Source of the DNA: Rhodoblastus sp. 17X3
Lineage (GTDB): Bacteria; Pseudomonadota; Alphaproteobacteria; Rhizobiales; Beijerinckiaceae
Direction: 5' to 3'
Assembly (NCBI RefSeq): GCF_030056575.1
Contig: NZ_JASHHX010000006.1
Location: forward strand, 62,001-126,000
Length of the DNA stretch: 64,000 nucleotides
The notes beneath the pieces were generated by a model. It saw only the letters and a list, made by a program, of their open reading frames with translations. It was not told where the DNA came from and searched no databases. Within the stretch, counting starts at the first letter, position 1. Each line of letters opens with the position of its first letter. The position numbers and the translations under genes are program-made. This document shows positions 51,136-59,711 of this stretch, piece after piece.

Positions 51136-51852
51136 TCATTCCTTGATCTTCAGATCCTTGAGCTTGCCGAAGACGGATTCGACGTCGATGTCGTCCTCTT
51201 CCTCTTCCACCTTCTTCGGGCTGGAGCCGAAGACGTCCTCATGCGAGGTCGGGGCGTAATAATCGGGCTGGGTCGTTTCCTCGGCGGGGATGAGCGTCGG
51301 GCTGTGATCCTGCACAAGAGCGGGGCGATCCTTGGCGGCGCGCTGCACTTCGAAATCGAGATCGATCTGCGAGCACAGCCCCAGGGTCACCGGGTCCATC
51401 GGGGACAGCGCGGCGGAGTTCCAGTGGGTGCGGTCGCGGATCGCGGCGATCGTGGTCTTGGTGGTGCCGGCGAGGCGCATGATCTGCGCGTCCTTCAGCT
51501 CGGGATGGTTGCGCACCAGCCAGAGTATGGCGTTGGGGCGGTCCTGGCGGCGCGACAGCGGAGTGTAGCGCGGGCCGCGATGGCGCTTGGCCTCGGGCAG
51601 GCGGACCTTGGTGACCGCCAGCTTGAGCTGGTGCGCCGGCCTCTTCTCGCCGCGCTCGATTTCCTCGCGGGTCAGCTGCCCGGATGTGATCGGGTCATGG
51701 CCGCGAATGCCGGAGGCGACTTCGCCATCGGCGATGCCCTTGACTTCGAGCGGGTGCAATTTGCAAAATTCCGCGATCTGATCGAAAGTCAGCGAGGTGT
51801 TCTCCACCAGCCAGACGGCCGTGGCCTTGGGCATGAGCGGGGCATTGCTCAT
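51136..51852 (-). CDS. trcR: Cell-cycle transcriptional regulator TrcR (DUF1013)
   Basis: A 238-residue protein of an alphaproteobacterial family. It has MPKATAVWLVENTSLTFDQIAEFCKLHPLEVKGIADGE, GIRGHDPITSGQLTREEIE, then HPELKDAQIMRLAGTTKTTI, a helix-turn-helix-like region, and an acidic C-terminus with DIDVESVFGKLKDL. The Caulobacter homologue is named TrcR for an effect on cell-cycle transcription. It is transcribed toward ruvC and is divergent from the DUF1192 gene. Confidence 0.92.
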   Translation of the reverse strand: MSNAPLMPKATAVWLVENTSLTFDQIAEFCKLHPLEVKGIADGEVASGIRGHDPITSGQLTREEIERGEKRPAHQLKLAVTKVRLPEAKRHRGPRYTPLSRRQDRPNAILWLVRNHPELKDAQIMRLAGTTKTTIAAIRDRTHWNSAALSPMDPVTLGLCSQIDLDFEVQRAAKDRPALVQDHSPTLIPAEETTQPDYYAPTSHEDVFGSSPKKVEEEEDDIDVESVFGKLKDLKIKE

Positions 51853-52036
51853 TCGTCTCTCCTCGAATCTCTTTGTTCCGCCGTCGGGCGCGCGTCATCG
51901 CGCTCCGGCCCGGCCGAGGCACAGCCTCAAGTTTCATTCATTGCGGGAATTGCACAAATATAGAGCGGGCGCCGGCGAAACGCAAATATTTCGTCGAATT
52001 TTCGCTTTGGCCTTTCGGCGGCAGAGGGTGAAGAAT

Positions 52037-52240
52037 ATGGCGAGAGACGAAGACGAAGTTTTCGCGGCGAAGAAGCCAGCGCCAAGCCAGCACAGCCTCG
52101 GCGAGCCGCTCGACGCCCTTTCCGTCGATGAACTGACCGAGCGGATCGCGCTGCTTCAGGCCGAGATCGTCCGGCTCGAAGCGGCCCGCGAACGGAAAAG
52201 CGCCTCGCGCGCCGCCGCCGCCGCCTTTTTCAAGACATGA
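52037..52240 (+). CDS. DUF1192 family protein
   Basis: A 67-residue cytoplasmic protein of unknown function: LGEPLDALSVDELTERIALLQAEIVRLEAAR is the family core and predicts one coiled coil. The tail is ASRAAAAAFFKT. ATG at 52037 follows GAGGGTGAAGAAT. It neighbours trcR and DUF1465, as in related genomes. Confidence 0.88.
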   Translation: MARDEDEVFAAKKPAPSQHSLGEPLDALSVDELTERIALLQAEIVRLEAARERKSASRAAAAAFFKT

Positions 52241-52394
52241 GAACGGCGCGGTCCGACGCCCTTCCGCCATTAACACTAAAACGGATTGGCCGAGCGGCGC
52301 TGCTCGAATGGCGCTATTCTTTGTTTCGTCTCGAACGAAAGGAGCGGTTCGCATTGCGCGGCCGCCAAAAAGGGTTGTTGGCCGGGGTGGGCGC

Positions 52395-52910
52395 ATGAAC
52401 TGGACGAATTCCGACGAAGAGCCCGTCTCTTTCGCGCATCGGCTGGCGGCTTCGGAAGCTTTCAAGGCCATGTTCCGCGAAGGCATGACGCTGGTCGAGG
52501 AGGCGGCGGCCTATCTTGACGGGCCGGGGCGGGAAGAGGCCAAGGCCCTTCCGCGCGGAGAATCGCTCGCCTATGCCGCCGAAAGCATGCGCCTGACAAC
52601 CCGGCTGATGCAGCTCGCCTCCTGGCTTCTGCTGCAGCGCGCGGTCAACGAGGGCGAACTGACGCTCGATCAGGCGGCCTCGGAAAAGCGCAAGGTCAAG
52701 CTGTCCTATCAGGAAACCGCGTCCTCGCCGGAGGTCTTCCCCCGGCTGCCGCAGAACCTGCGCGACCTTGTCTGCGAATCCTTGCGTCTTCAGGCCCGCA
52801 TCATCCATCTCGACCAGCTGCTTTATCTCGATCCGGATGCGGCCCTGCCCATGCCCGCGGCGAGCCCGGTCGAGGACCAGCTCAATCTTTTGCGCGCGGC
52901 CTTCGGCTGA
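52395..52910 (+). CDS. DUF1465 family protein
   Basis: A 171-residue, mostly helical cytoplasmic protein: VSFAHRLAASEAFKAMFREGMTLVEEAAAYLDG, AYAAESMRLTTRLMQLASWLLLQRAV and PQNLRDLVCESLRLQARIIHLD are the conserved blocks. The family occurs in alphaproteobacteria and its function is not known to me. ATG at 52395 is used; upstream frame is not conserved. Confidence 0.9.
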   Translation: MNWTNSDEEPVSFAHRLAASEAFKAMFREGMTLVEEAAAYLDGPGREEAKALPRGESLAYAAESMRLTTRLMQLASWLLLQRAVNEGELTLDQAASEKRKVKLSYQETASSPEVFPRLPQNLRDLVCESLRLQARIIHLDQLLYLDPDAALPMPAASPVEDQLNLLRAAFG

Positions 52911-52986
52911 GAGTCGCGCCGTAACCGGGGGTTAAGGCGGGCCGCATAGGCTTGCGCGCAATTCCTTGCGCATCCTCAGGAGCGAA

Positions 52987-54144
52987 ATGACTGGTCCCGT
53001 CGGCGTCGCCATTGTCGGATGCGGCTATATCGCCGATTCCTACCGCCTTTGCCTGCCCATGCACGCGCAAGACCTGCGCCTGTGCGGCGTGTTCGACCGC
53101 GACGCGGGCCGTCTCGCGGCCTATGTCGACTGCTGGGGCGACCGCGGCTACGCCTCGCTCGGCGAGCTGCTCGCCGATCCCGCCGTCTCGATCGTGATCA
53201 ACGCCACCGATCCGAAAAATCACGCGCCGCTCACCCGCGCCGCGCTGGAGGCGGGCAAGCACGTCTATTCGGAAAAGCCCGTGGCCATGACGCGGGACAT
53301 GGCGAAAGAATTGCGCGATCTGGCGGCGGCGAAGGGGCTGCGGCTGTCCGCCGCGCCCTGCAATATCCTGAGCGAAAGCGCGCAAACCCTCTGGAAGGCC
53401 GTGCGCGCCGGCGCCATCGGCGCGCCGCGGCTGGTCTATGCCGAACTCGACGACGGCATGATCCACAAGGCCGATTACCGGAACTGGCTTAGCCGCTCCG
53501 GCAAGCCCTGGCCGGCGCGCGGCGAATTCGAGACCGGATGCACGTTCGAACACGCCGGCTATGTGCTGACCATGCTCTGCGCGATGTTCGGGCCGGTGCG
53601 GTGCGTCGCCGCTTTTTCCACTCTGGTGATCCCCGACAAGCAGACCGACATGCCCTTGCCCCATCCGGCGCCTGATTTTTCCGTCGGCCTGCTGGAATTC
53701 GATGGCGGGATCACCGCCCGCGTCACTAATTCCGTGGTGGCGCCCTATGACCATCGGCTGCGCGTGATCGGCGACGAAGGATCGCTCGAAATCCGCGACA
53801 CCTGGGATTACGCCTGTCCGGTGAAATTGCGCTCGGTGTCGCAGGGGCGGCTGGCGCGCTATCTCGAACGCCGTTTCGGCGGCGTTGGCGCGGCAAAGCC
53901 CCTGCCCATGGTCCGTGTCCCGGCCATGAAGCGCAAGCGCGGCGACCCGTCAATGGATTTCGCGCGCGGCGTGGCCGAACTGGCCGCAGCGATCCGCGCC
54001 AATCGCCCGGCCCGGCTCGACGCCGATTTCGCCGTCCATATCGCCGAGGTGACGGAGATGTTGCAGCATCCCGAGCGTTTTCCACGCCCCGCGCCGGTCC
54101 AATCAACTTTCGCGCCGATCAAGCCAGCGGATTGGGCGGCATGA
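52987..54144 (+). CDS. Gfo/Idh/MocA-family oxidoreductase
   Basis: A 385-residue NAD(P)-dependent sugar oxidoreductase. The Rossmann motif is VAIVGCGYIADSYRL; the family EKP motif appears in GKHVYSEKPVAMTRDMA. The C-terminal domain includes FEHAGYVLTMLCAMFGPV. AGGAG precedes the ATG. It begins the polysaccharide cluster and overlaps the next gene by four bases, so it probably makes a modified nucleotide-sugar or inositol-type precursor; substrate unknown. Confidence 0.88.
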   Translation: MTGPVGVAIVGCGYIADSYRLCLPMHAQDLRLCGVFDRDAGRLAAYVDCWGDRGYASLGELLADPAVSIVINATDPKNHAPLTRAALEAGKHVYSEKPVAMTRDMAKELRDLAAAKGLRLSAAPCNILSESAQTLWKAVRAGAIGAPRLVYAELDDGMIHKADYRNWLSRSGKPWPARGEFETGCTFEHAGYVLTMLCAMFGPVRCVAAFSTLVIPDKQTDMPLPHPAPDFSVGLLEFDGGITARVTNSVVAPYDHRLRVIGDEGSLEIRDTWDYACPVKLRSVSQGRLARYLERRFGGVGAAKPLPMVRVPAMKRKRGDPSMDFARGVAELAAAIRANRPARLDADFAVHIAEVTEMLQHPERFPRPAPVQSTFAPIKPADWAA

Positions 54145-55100
54145 GCGGCGGGTCGCCCAAGCTCGACGCGAGCATCCTGACCCTCTCTTATCGCGGCGAT
54201 CTCGAATATTGCCGGCTGTTGTGCGAAAGCCTGGACCGTTTCGCGCCGCCCGGGCTGCGCCATCGCCTGTTCGTCCCCGCGCGCGACATGGAGCTGTTCG
54301 CGCCCCTCGTCAGTGAGGCGCGGACCATCGGCGCGGAGGACAGCGACCTGTTGCCCCGCTGGCTGAAGAAAATCCCCATGCCGAAGCCGCGCCTGCGCCG
54401 TCTGCTCCGCCTGCCGCGCCGGAACATTTATCTCAGCCTCTACAGCCCGCCGGTGCGCGGCTGGATCGCGCAGCAGATCATGAAAATCGCCGGCGCGGCC
54501 GAGAGCCCGACCGAAATCGTGATGCATGTCGACAGCGACGGCGTGTTCATCCGGCCCCTGCCGTCGGCAATGTTGATGCGTCCCGACGGGGCGGTCCGTT
54601 TCTATCGCAATCCGCATCTCGAAACCCACGCCACCCATATTCTCTGGCGCGAGGTCGCCTGCCGCCTGCTCGGGATCGACGCGAAAAGCTTCGTTCCGGG
54701 CGACTATATCGGCATCTGCATCGTCTGGCGCCGTTCGATCGTGCGGCGCATGATCCAGCGCATCGAGGAGGTCGGCGGCGCCGACTGGCGCAAGATCCTC
54801 GCCCGCGAGCCTCATTTTTCCGAATACACGCTTTACGGCATGTTCGTGGAATCGCTGGGCGTCGAGGCCGCCGGCCATTTCGCCGACGGCGTCTCGCCCG
54901 TTCTCGAAATATGGGACCAGGAACCCGAAACGCCCGCCGAAGAAGAGGCCTTCGTGCAGGGGCTCCAGCCCCATCATGTCGCCTGCCTGATCCAGTCCAC
55001 TGCGAAAATGAGCATGGAAAAGCGTCTCGACCTGCTCGATCGTGTCATCGCGCGCGCCTGGACGCAGGATCAGGACGCGCCGGTTCTCGCCGAGTCCTGA
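54141..55100 (+). CDS. DUF6492-like putative glycosyltransferase
   Basis: A 319-residue cytoplasmic protein. A DxD-type motif in EIVMHVDSDGVFIRPL and the ILTLSYRGDLEYCRLLCESLDRF start suggest a GT-A fold enzyme of the DUF6492 kind. Further marks are KSFVPGDYIGICIVWRR and HFSEYTLYGMFVE. It overlaps the preceding oxidoreductase in ATGA. A sugar-transfer role is inferred from motif and context, not from a clear family match. Confidence 0.7.
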   Translation: MSGGSPKLDASILTLSYRGDLEYCRLLCESLDRFAPPGLRHRLFVPARDMELFAPLVSEARTIGAEDSDLLPRWLKKIPMPKPRLRRLLRLPRRNIYLSLYSPPVRGWIAQQIMKIAGAAESPTEIVMHVDSDGVFIRPLPSAMLMRPDGAVRFYRNPHLETHATHILWREVACRLLGIDAKSFVPGDYIGICIVWRRSIVRRMIQRIEEVGGADWRKILAREPHFSEYTLYGMFVESLGVEAAGHFADGVSPVLEIWDQEPETPAEEEAFVQGLQPHHVACLIQSTAKMSMEKRLDLLDRVIARAWTQDQDAPVLAES

Positions 55101-55239
55101 CTCGCCGACGCAACTGAGCGCGTTTCTCAAAGATTTACCAAGATCTTAATTCGCCTCGGCATTAACGTTCCTAATTTGAGACGAATTTTGCCTGAAGGCG
55201 TAGTTTGGCGCCGTCCGGATTTGAAGGAGGCGCCAAACA

Positions 55240-56295
55240 TTGACAGCCAGCATGCAGAAGGGAACTTACGAGTCGATTCAGGTCCTTCGCGGCGTGGCGG
55301 CTATTCTCGTCACCTTGTTTCATGCCGCGAGCCACGCCTTCGGTTCTGAAAATGTGTTCCGCGTCGGCAATGCAGGCGTCGACATCTTCTTCATCATCAG
55401 CGGCTTCGTCATGTGGGCGGCCACCGCGCGCCGTCCCCCGACGCCGGGCGAATTCCTGCGCCATCGCGTCATCCGGGTCGTGCCGCTCTATTATTTGTTC
55501 ACTCTGGCCCTGTTGGTCGCCTGGCTGGTCCTGCCCTCGGCCTTTCCCCACATGGCGGCGCCGACGGCGGGCCATGTGCTGCTTTCGCTCGCCTTCGTCC
55601 CGCATGCCGATCCCGCCGGGACCGCCTTTCCGCTGCTGGCGCAAGGCTGGACGCTGAATTTCGAAATGTTCTTCTATCTGCTGTTCGCGCTGGCGCTGCT
55701 TCTGCCTGCGGCAAGGCGTTTGCGCCTGCTGGCCGCGCTGCTGCTCGCGCTTCCCTTGCTTGGCCTGCTCTTTCCCGAGACCCTTCTGCGCCGCGCGCCG
55801 GCGCTGGGGCTTTGCAATCCGCTTCTCGTCGAGTTTCTCGGCGGAATCCTGATCGCGCGCTGGGTCGAAAGAGGCGGACGGCCGGGCGCGCCGCTCGGCT
55901 GGGCGGCTATCGTCCTCGGCGCCGCGATCCTGGCGCTCGCGCCCAATCCCGCCGCCGACAATGACTGGGCGCGCCTGTTGCTGTTCGGCGTTCCGGCCTT
56001 TCTGATCGTTATTGGCGCGCTATGCGTCGAGACATCCGCGAAAAACTTTCGCGTCGGACCGGCGCCCTTGCTGCTGGGCGCTTCGTCCTATTCGCTCTAT
56101 CTCAGCCACACGATCGTGATTTCCGCCGCCGGGAAAGTGCTGGGCGGCGCGAATCCCCTGCTGGCCGCAACGGTGGCGACGACGGTGGCGGTTCTTGCCG
56201 CCATCGCCGTTTACTTCGCCGTGGAGAAGCCCTTGCTCAAGCTCTTGCGCGGGAGTCGCGACCCCTTGCCGCGCGTGCAGGTCGCGCCGCTCTGA
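55240..56295 (+). CDS. Membrane acyltransferase, OafA/YrhL family
   Basis: A 351-residue acyltransferase-3 protein with about ten helices. SIQVLRGVAAILVTLFHAASHAF carries the catalytic His; NAGVDIFFIISGFVMW, RVIRVVPLYYL and ASSYSLYLSHTIVI are further family blocks. It probably adds acetyl or succinyl groups to the cluster's polysaccharide. TTG at 55240 is chosen because AAGGAGG lies 9 bases before it; ATG at 55252 is 12 bases further. Confidence 0.9.
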   Translation: MTASMQKGTYESIQVLRGVAAILVTLFHAASHAFGSENVFRVGNAGVDIFFIISGFVMWAATARRPPTPGEFLRHRVIRVVPLYYLFTLALLVAWLVLPSAFPHMAAPTAGHVLLSLAFVPHADPAGTAFPLLAQGWTLNFEMFFYLLFALALLLPAARRLRLLAALLLALPLLGLLFPETLLRRAPALGLCNPLLVEFLGGILIARWVERGGRPGAPLGWAAIVLGAAILALAPNPAADNDWARLLLFGVPAFLIVIGALCVETSAKNFRVGPAPLLLGASSYSLYLSHTIVISAAGKVLGGANPLLAATVATTVAVLAAIAVYFAVEKPLLKLLRGSRDPLPRVQVAPL

Positions 56296-56304
56296 CCCGG
56301 GCCG

Positions 56305-57261
56305 TCATTTCTGCTGATAGAGCGGATGGGTCTCGCCGAAGGAGAGCTTGCCGAGCACGCCCGCCCAGCGGAAGACGTAATCGGTCCGCGCATCGGCCCC
56401 GCGCCAGAGCGCGGCGGGAGCGCCCAGCGCGAGCAGCGCCGCCTGAACGCAGGCCCTCGCGCGGATGAGCCAGCGCTCCAGGCCCGGATGGCGGCCTCCG
56501 CGCGCCATGGCTTCCGCGAAGGCCTGCCCGCCAGCGTAGAAACGGCGCCGCATATAGGAGCGGTCGCAGCGCGAAGCGGGCACGAATTCGCGCGCGGTCG
56601 CCTCGGCCAGCCAGACGAAACGCCGCCCGCGCCTTTGCAGCCGGCAGAACAGATCGAAATCCTCGCCGCCGCCCTTGCCGAAGGAGGGGTCGAAAACCTG
56701 CGCGTCGTTGAGACAGGTTGCGCGCCGGAAGACGCAATTATTGGTCGCCAACGCGATGCCGGCGCGTCTCTTCGGGCCGAATGCGAACAGCTCGAAGCCG
56801 GACTTTTCCGCGAGCTCGCGAGAAAACAGCGTCAGGATCGCCGGGGTGGCGCGCTCCGGCGCCTCGAACAGGCCGACGACCCGCCCGATCCAGGCGTCGG
56901 CGCAATCGTCCGCGATTGCGCGAAACACGGTGGCGAGCCAGCCTTGATCGAGCGTCTGGTCGTCGTCGACGAAGGCGACGAAATCTTCCGATCCGGCGCG
57001 GACGCCGGCATTTCGCGCCACCGATATATTGGGCGGATGGGCCTCCAGCCAGACCATCGGCCATGGACCGGCCAAAGCCTCCTGCGTGACGGTCGGGCGC
57101 GCGTCGCCTTCGTCGCTGTTGTCGACGACATAGACATTGACGCCGCCATGCGGCTGGTCGGGCGCGCTCTGCGCGGCGATGCTGCGCAGGCAAAGGCGCA
57201 GGAGTTCGGGCCGCTTGAACGTGCAGATGACGATGGCGAGCGAGGGCGCTTCGGCTGTCAT
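56305..57261 (-). CDS. Family 2 glycosyltransferase
   Basis: A 318-residue GT2 enzyme: LAIVICTFKRPELLRLCLRSI, VYVVDNSDEGDA, the metal-binding DxD in FVAFVDDDQTLDQGW, and FDPSFGKGGGEDFDLFCRLQR with the GED catalytic region. The C-terminal part has a hydrophobic stretch that may sit on the membrane. It resembles the enzyme at 58782-59711. ATG at 57261 overlaps the upstream ligase gene's stop by four bases. Confidence 0.92.
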   Translation of the reverse strand: MTAEAPSLAIVICTFKRPELLRLCLRSIAAQSAPDQPHGGVNVYVVDNSDEGDARPTVTQEALAGPWPMVWLEAHPPNISVARNAGVRAGSEDFVAFVDDDQTLDQGWLATVFRAIADDCADAWIGRVVGLFEAPERATPAILTLFSRELAEKSGFELFAFGPKRRAGIALATNNCVFRRATCLNDAQVFDPSFGKGGGEDFDLFCRLQRRGRRFVWLAEATAREFVPASRCDRSYMRRRFYAGGQAFAEAMARGGRHPGLERWLIRARACVQAALLALGAPAALWRGADARTDYVFRWAGVLGKLSFGETHPLYQQK

Positions 57262-58589
57262 GGGCGTGCATCCTGTCGCCAGATTGTCCGCCCGCAGGCG
57301 AAGCAGAACAGCAGGGCGAGATTGCAAAAGGGCGCGCCGCGCATCATCAGCGTCGCTTCGGTGAGATTGTGCAGCAGATAGAGGAACAGGTTCAGCGCCA
57401 TCATGGCGTAGGCCGCCTGGGCGCCGAAGCCGGGCGTCGTGATCGCCCGCCGGGTCGCCGCGCCGAGGGCGGCGAAAACGGAGGCTACGGCTGCCAGCGT
57501 CATCGGGATGCCGATGTGGAGGAAGAGTTCGAGATAGCCGTCATGGGCCTGGTTGATGATTCCGACGCGGACGTCGCCGAGCCATGTGCCCGGTTCGAGC
57601 TTGACGAGCGGATCATTGACGGCGCCGACGTCCCAGAAGGCGCCATAGCCATGGCCGAGCCAGGGGTTCTGGAGCGCCGAGCGCCAGGCGAAGGCCCATA
57701 ATTCGTCGCGGCCGGTAAAGGACGTGTCCGCGACGAAGGCGCCCAGAATCCGCTGGACGTCGAAATCGCTCACGACGACGAGGCCGATGAAGCCCGCCAG
57801 CACAACCGTGAGCCCCGCGAGCGCCAGCAGCGCGAAACGGAAGCCCAGCCTTTGCGCGAGCCAGAACAGAAAGCCGACGCCAAGAGCCAGAAAAGTGAGG
57901 CCGAGCGAGGTCTTGCTGCGGGTGATGACGAGGAAGAAAAAGCTGATCGCGGCGCCGAGCGCGCCCAAAAACTGCTCGCCGGCGCCTTTGGCGCCGAAGG
58001 CGTAGGTCACGCAGACGATGATGACGATCATCGCCACCATGCCGGCCGGATTTTTCTGGCCATAGATGCCAGCCACGCCGATGTCGGTGATCGCGAGCTC
58101 CGGCCAGAGCGCCGTCGCCGCCAGATTGACCAGAATGACGAAGGTCAGCGCCTGGAAGATGCGGGTGTGAAAGCGGCGGAGGTCGTCGATGCTGGCGGCG
58201 AGCCCGAGGCTGATCGTCGCCATGAAAAGCAGCGCCAGCGCGCGCCTCAGGGTCAGGTCGGGATAGTTCGACCACAGGATGCTCGCCTGGCAGAACGCAA
58301 GAACGGCGACCAGCAGCCTGTTGGCGCGAACGGCCTCCCAGGCCGCGTCGCGCCGCGCCCAGATCAAGGCGAGGCCGATGAGGGTCATGCCGGGCGCGAG
58401 CAGGCGGTCGAGCGGACTTCCGGCAAGCCGCTCCTCCGGCGTCGTCGTCGCCGAGACCAGGGGATGCGTGCCGATGAAGGTGAAAAGCAGATAAGCGACG
58501 AGCAGGGCCTCATGCGCGCGCGCCGACCAATCCATATGCGCGACACGCCGACCTGCGGGCGCTGCGAGTATGTTTTCGGCCAAGCTCAT
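57258..58589 (-). CDS. O-antigen ligase/Wzy-like polymerase family protein
   Basis: A 443-residue membrane protein with about 11-12 helices and a large periplasmic loop. The family region is seen in SFTGRDELWAFAWRSALQNPWLGHGYGAFWD and then NQAHDGYLELFLHIG, with the conserved His-Asn region. It polymerises or ligates lipid-linked glycan units in the periplasm; the family does not separate ligase from polymerase. Upstream parts include NPAGMVAMIVIIVCVTYAFG. It is transcribed with the downstream GT2. Confidence 0.9.
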   Translation of the reverse strand: MSLAENILAAPAGRRVAHMDWSARAHEALLVAYLLFTFIGTHPLVSATTTPEERLAGSPLDRLLAPGMTLIGLALIWARRDAAWEAVRANRLLVAVLAFCQASILWSNYPDLTLRRALALLFMATISLGLAASIDDLRRFHTRIFQALTFVILVNLAATALWPELAITDIGVAGIYGQKNPAGMVAMIVIIVCVTYAFGAKGAGEQFLGALGAAISFFFLVITRSKTSLGLTFLALGVGFLFWLAQRLGFRFALLALAGLTVVLAGFIGLVVVSDFDVQRILGAFVADTSFTGRDELWAFAWRSALQNPWLGHGYGAFWDVGAVNDPLVKLEPGTWLGDVRVGIINQAHDGYLELFLHIGIPMTLAAVASVFAALGAATRRAITTPGFGAQAAYAMMALNLFLYLLHNLTEATLMMRGAPFCNLALLFCFACGRTIWRQDARP

Positions 58590-58781
58590 CTGGCTCCAGC
58601 TCGTCCCGCCCGGTTTCGGACGCCCGTGAGGTTAATGTCTGTTATCGCCACGCAAAGGCGGCGCCGGGGAAATATTAACTGTGCCTGCTTAAGAAATTCA
58701 TAGTCTGCACGAGTTTATAACCCACGCAGAATAGAAGATCTGGGAATTTAAAGCCGCCTCAACAGGATTTTGGGGACCTCG

Positions 58782-59711
58782 ATGGATCGGATCAGCGTTG
58801 TCACCCCCACCTACAACCGCCCGGCGCCCTTGGAGCGCGCGCTGGCGAGCCTCATGGCGCAAAGGGGGCTGCAGGATCTTTCGCCGGAACTGATCGTCGT
58901 CGATAATTCCCCGGACGCGAATGCCCGGGAACTCGTCGACCGGCTGGCGGAAAAATCGCCCTTTCCGCTGCATTACGTCAGCGAGCCGCGTCCCGGGGTG
59001 GCCAACGCCCGCAACGCCGGGGCGGCGGCTGCGCAGGGCCGCTGGATCGCCTTTCTCGACGACGACGAAGAAGCTCATCCGGACTGGCTGGCCGCGCTGG
59101 CGCGCGTGGCGCGCGAACGCAAGGCGGACGCCGTGTTCGGCCCGATCGAGGCCCGCGCGGAGGGCGGCGAGATCGGCCCCTTCGCGCCCTATTTCGAGCG
59201 CCGCGTCGATCGGCCCTCGGGCGCCGAGATCACCGATATCGCGGCGCGTCTGGGCACCAATAATTCCATGTTCGACCGCGCCGCCTGCCTGAGCGGCGGC
59301 GCGACCTTCGATCCGAGCCTCAACGAGAGCGGCGGCGAGGACGCCCTGCTGCTGCAGCGTCTCGTTCTGGCCGGAAAGCGCTTCTATTTCGCCGCCGACG
59401 CCAGGGTGGTGGAATGGGCGCCGCCGCGCCGCCTCACCTGGGCCTATGTGAAGAAGCGCAAATTCCTGAGCGGCCAGATCCGCGTTTTCGTTCAGGACAT
59501 GGCGCGGCCCGGCGAGGTCGCGGTGCTCGCGCGCTGGATGGCGGCCGGGCTGGCGCAGGCCGTGACTTTCGGCGTGGCGGCGCTGCTCTGCGCGCCTTTC
59601 GGCGAGACCGCGCGCGAGAAAATGGCGGCCAAAGCGTTTGGCGGATTGGGCAAGATTTTCTGGACCCGGCGTTTTCGTCTCGCCCTTTACGGGCGGGGTC
59701 TGGTGTCTTGA
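58782..59711 (+). CDS. Family 2 glycosyltransferase
   Basis: A 309-residue GT2 enzyme: ISVVTPTYNRPAPLERALASL, LIVVDNSPDAN, PGVANARNAGAAAAQGRWIAFLDDDEEAHPDW with the DxD site, and FDPSLNESGGEDALLLQRL. A C-terminal hydrophobic patch suggests membrane contact. It is a paralogue of the gene at 56305-57261. ATG at 58782 is used. Its stop overlaps the TTG start of the GH44 gene, so the two are coupled. Confidence 0.92.
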   Translation: MDRISVVTPTYNRPAPLERALASLMAQRGLQDLSPELIVVDNSPDANARELVDRLAEKSPFPLHYVSEPRPGVANARNAGAAAAQGRWIAFLDDDEEAHPDWLAALARVARERKADAVFGPIEARAEGGEIGPFAPYFERRVDRPSGAEITDIAARLGTNNSMFDRAACLSGGATFDPSLNESGGEDALLLQRLVLAGKRFYFAADARVVEWAPPRRLTWAYVKKRKFLSGQIRVFVQDMARPGEVAVLARWMAAGLAQAVTFGVAALLCAPFGETAREKMAAKAFGGLGKIFWTRRFRLALYGRGLVS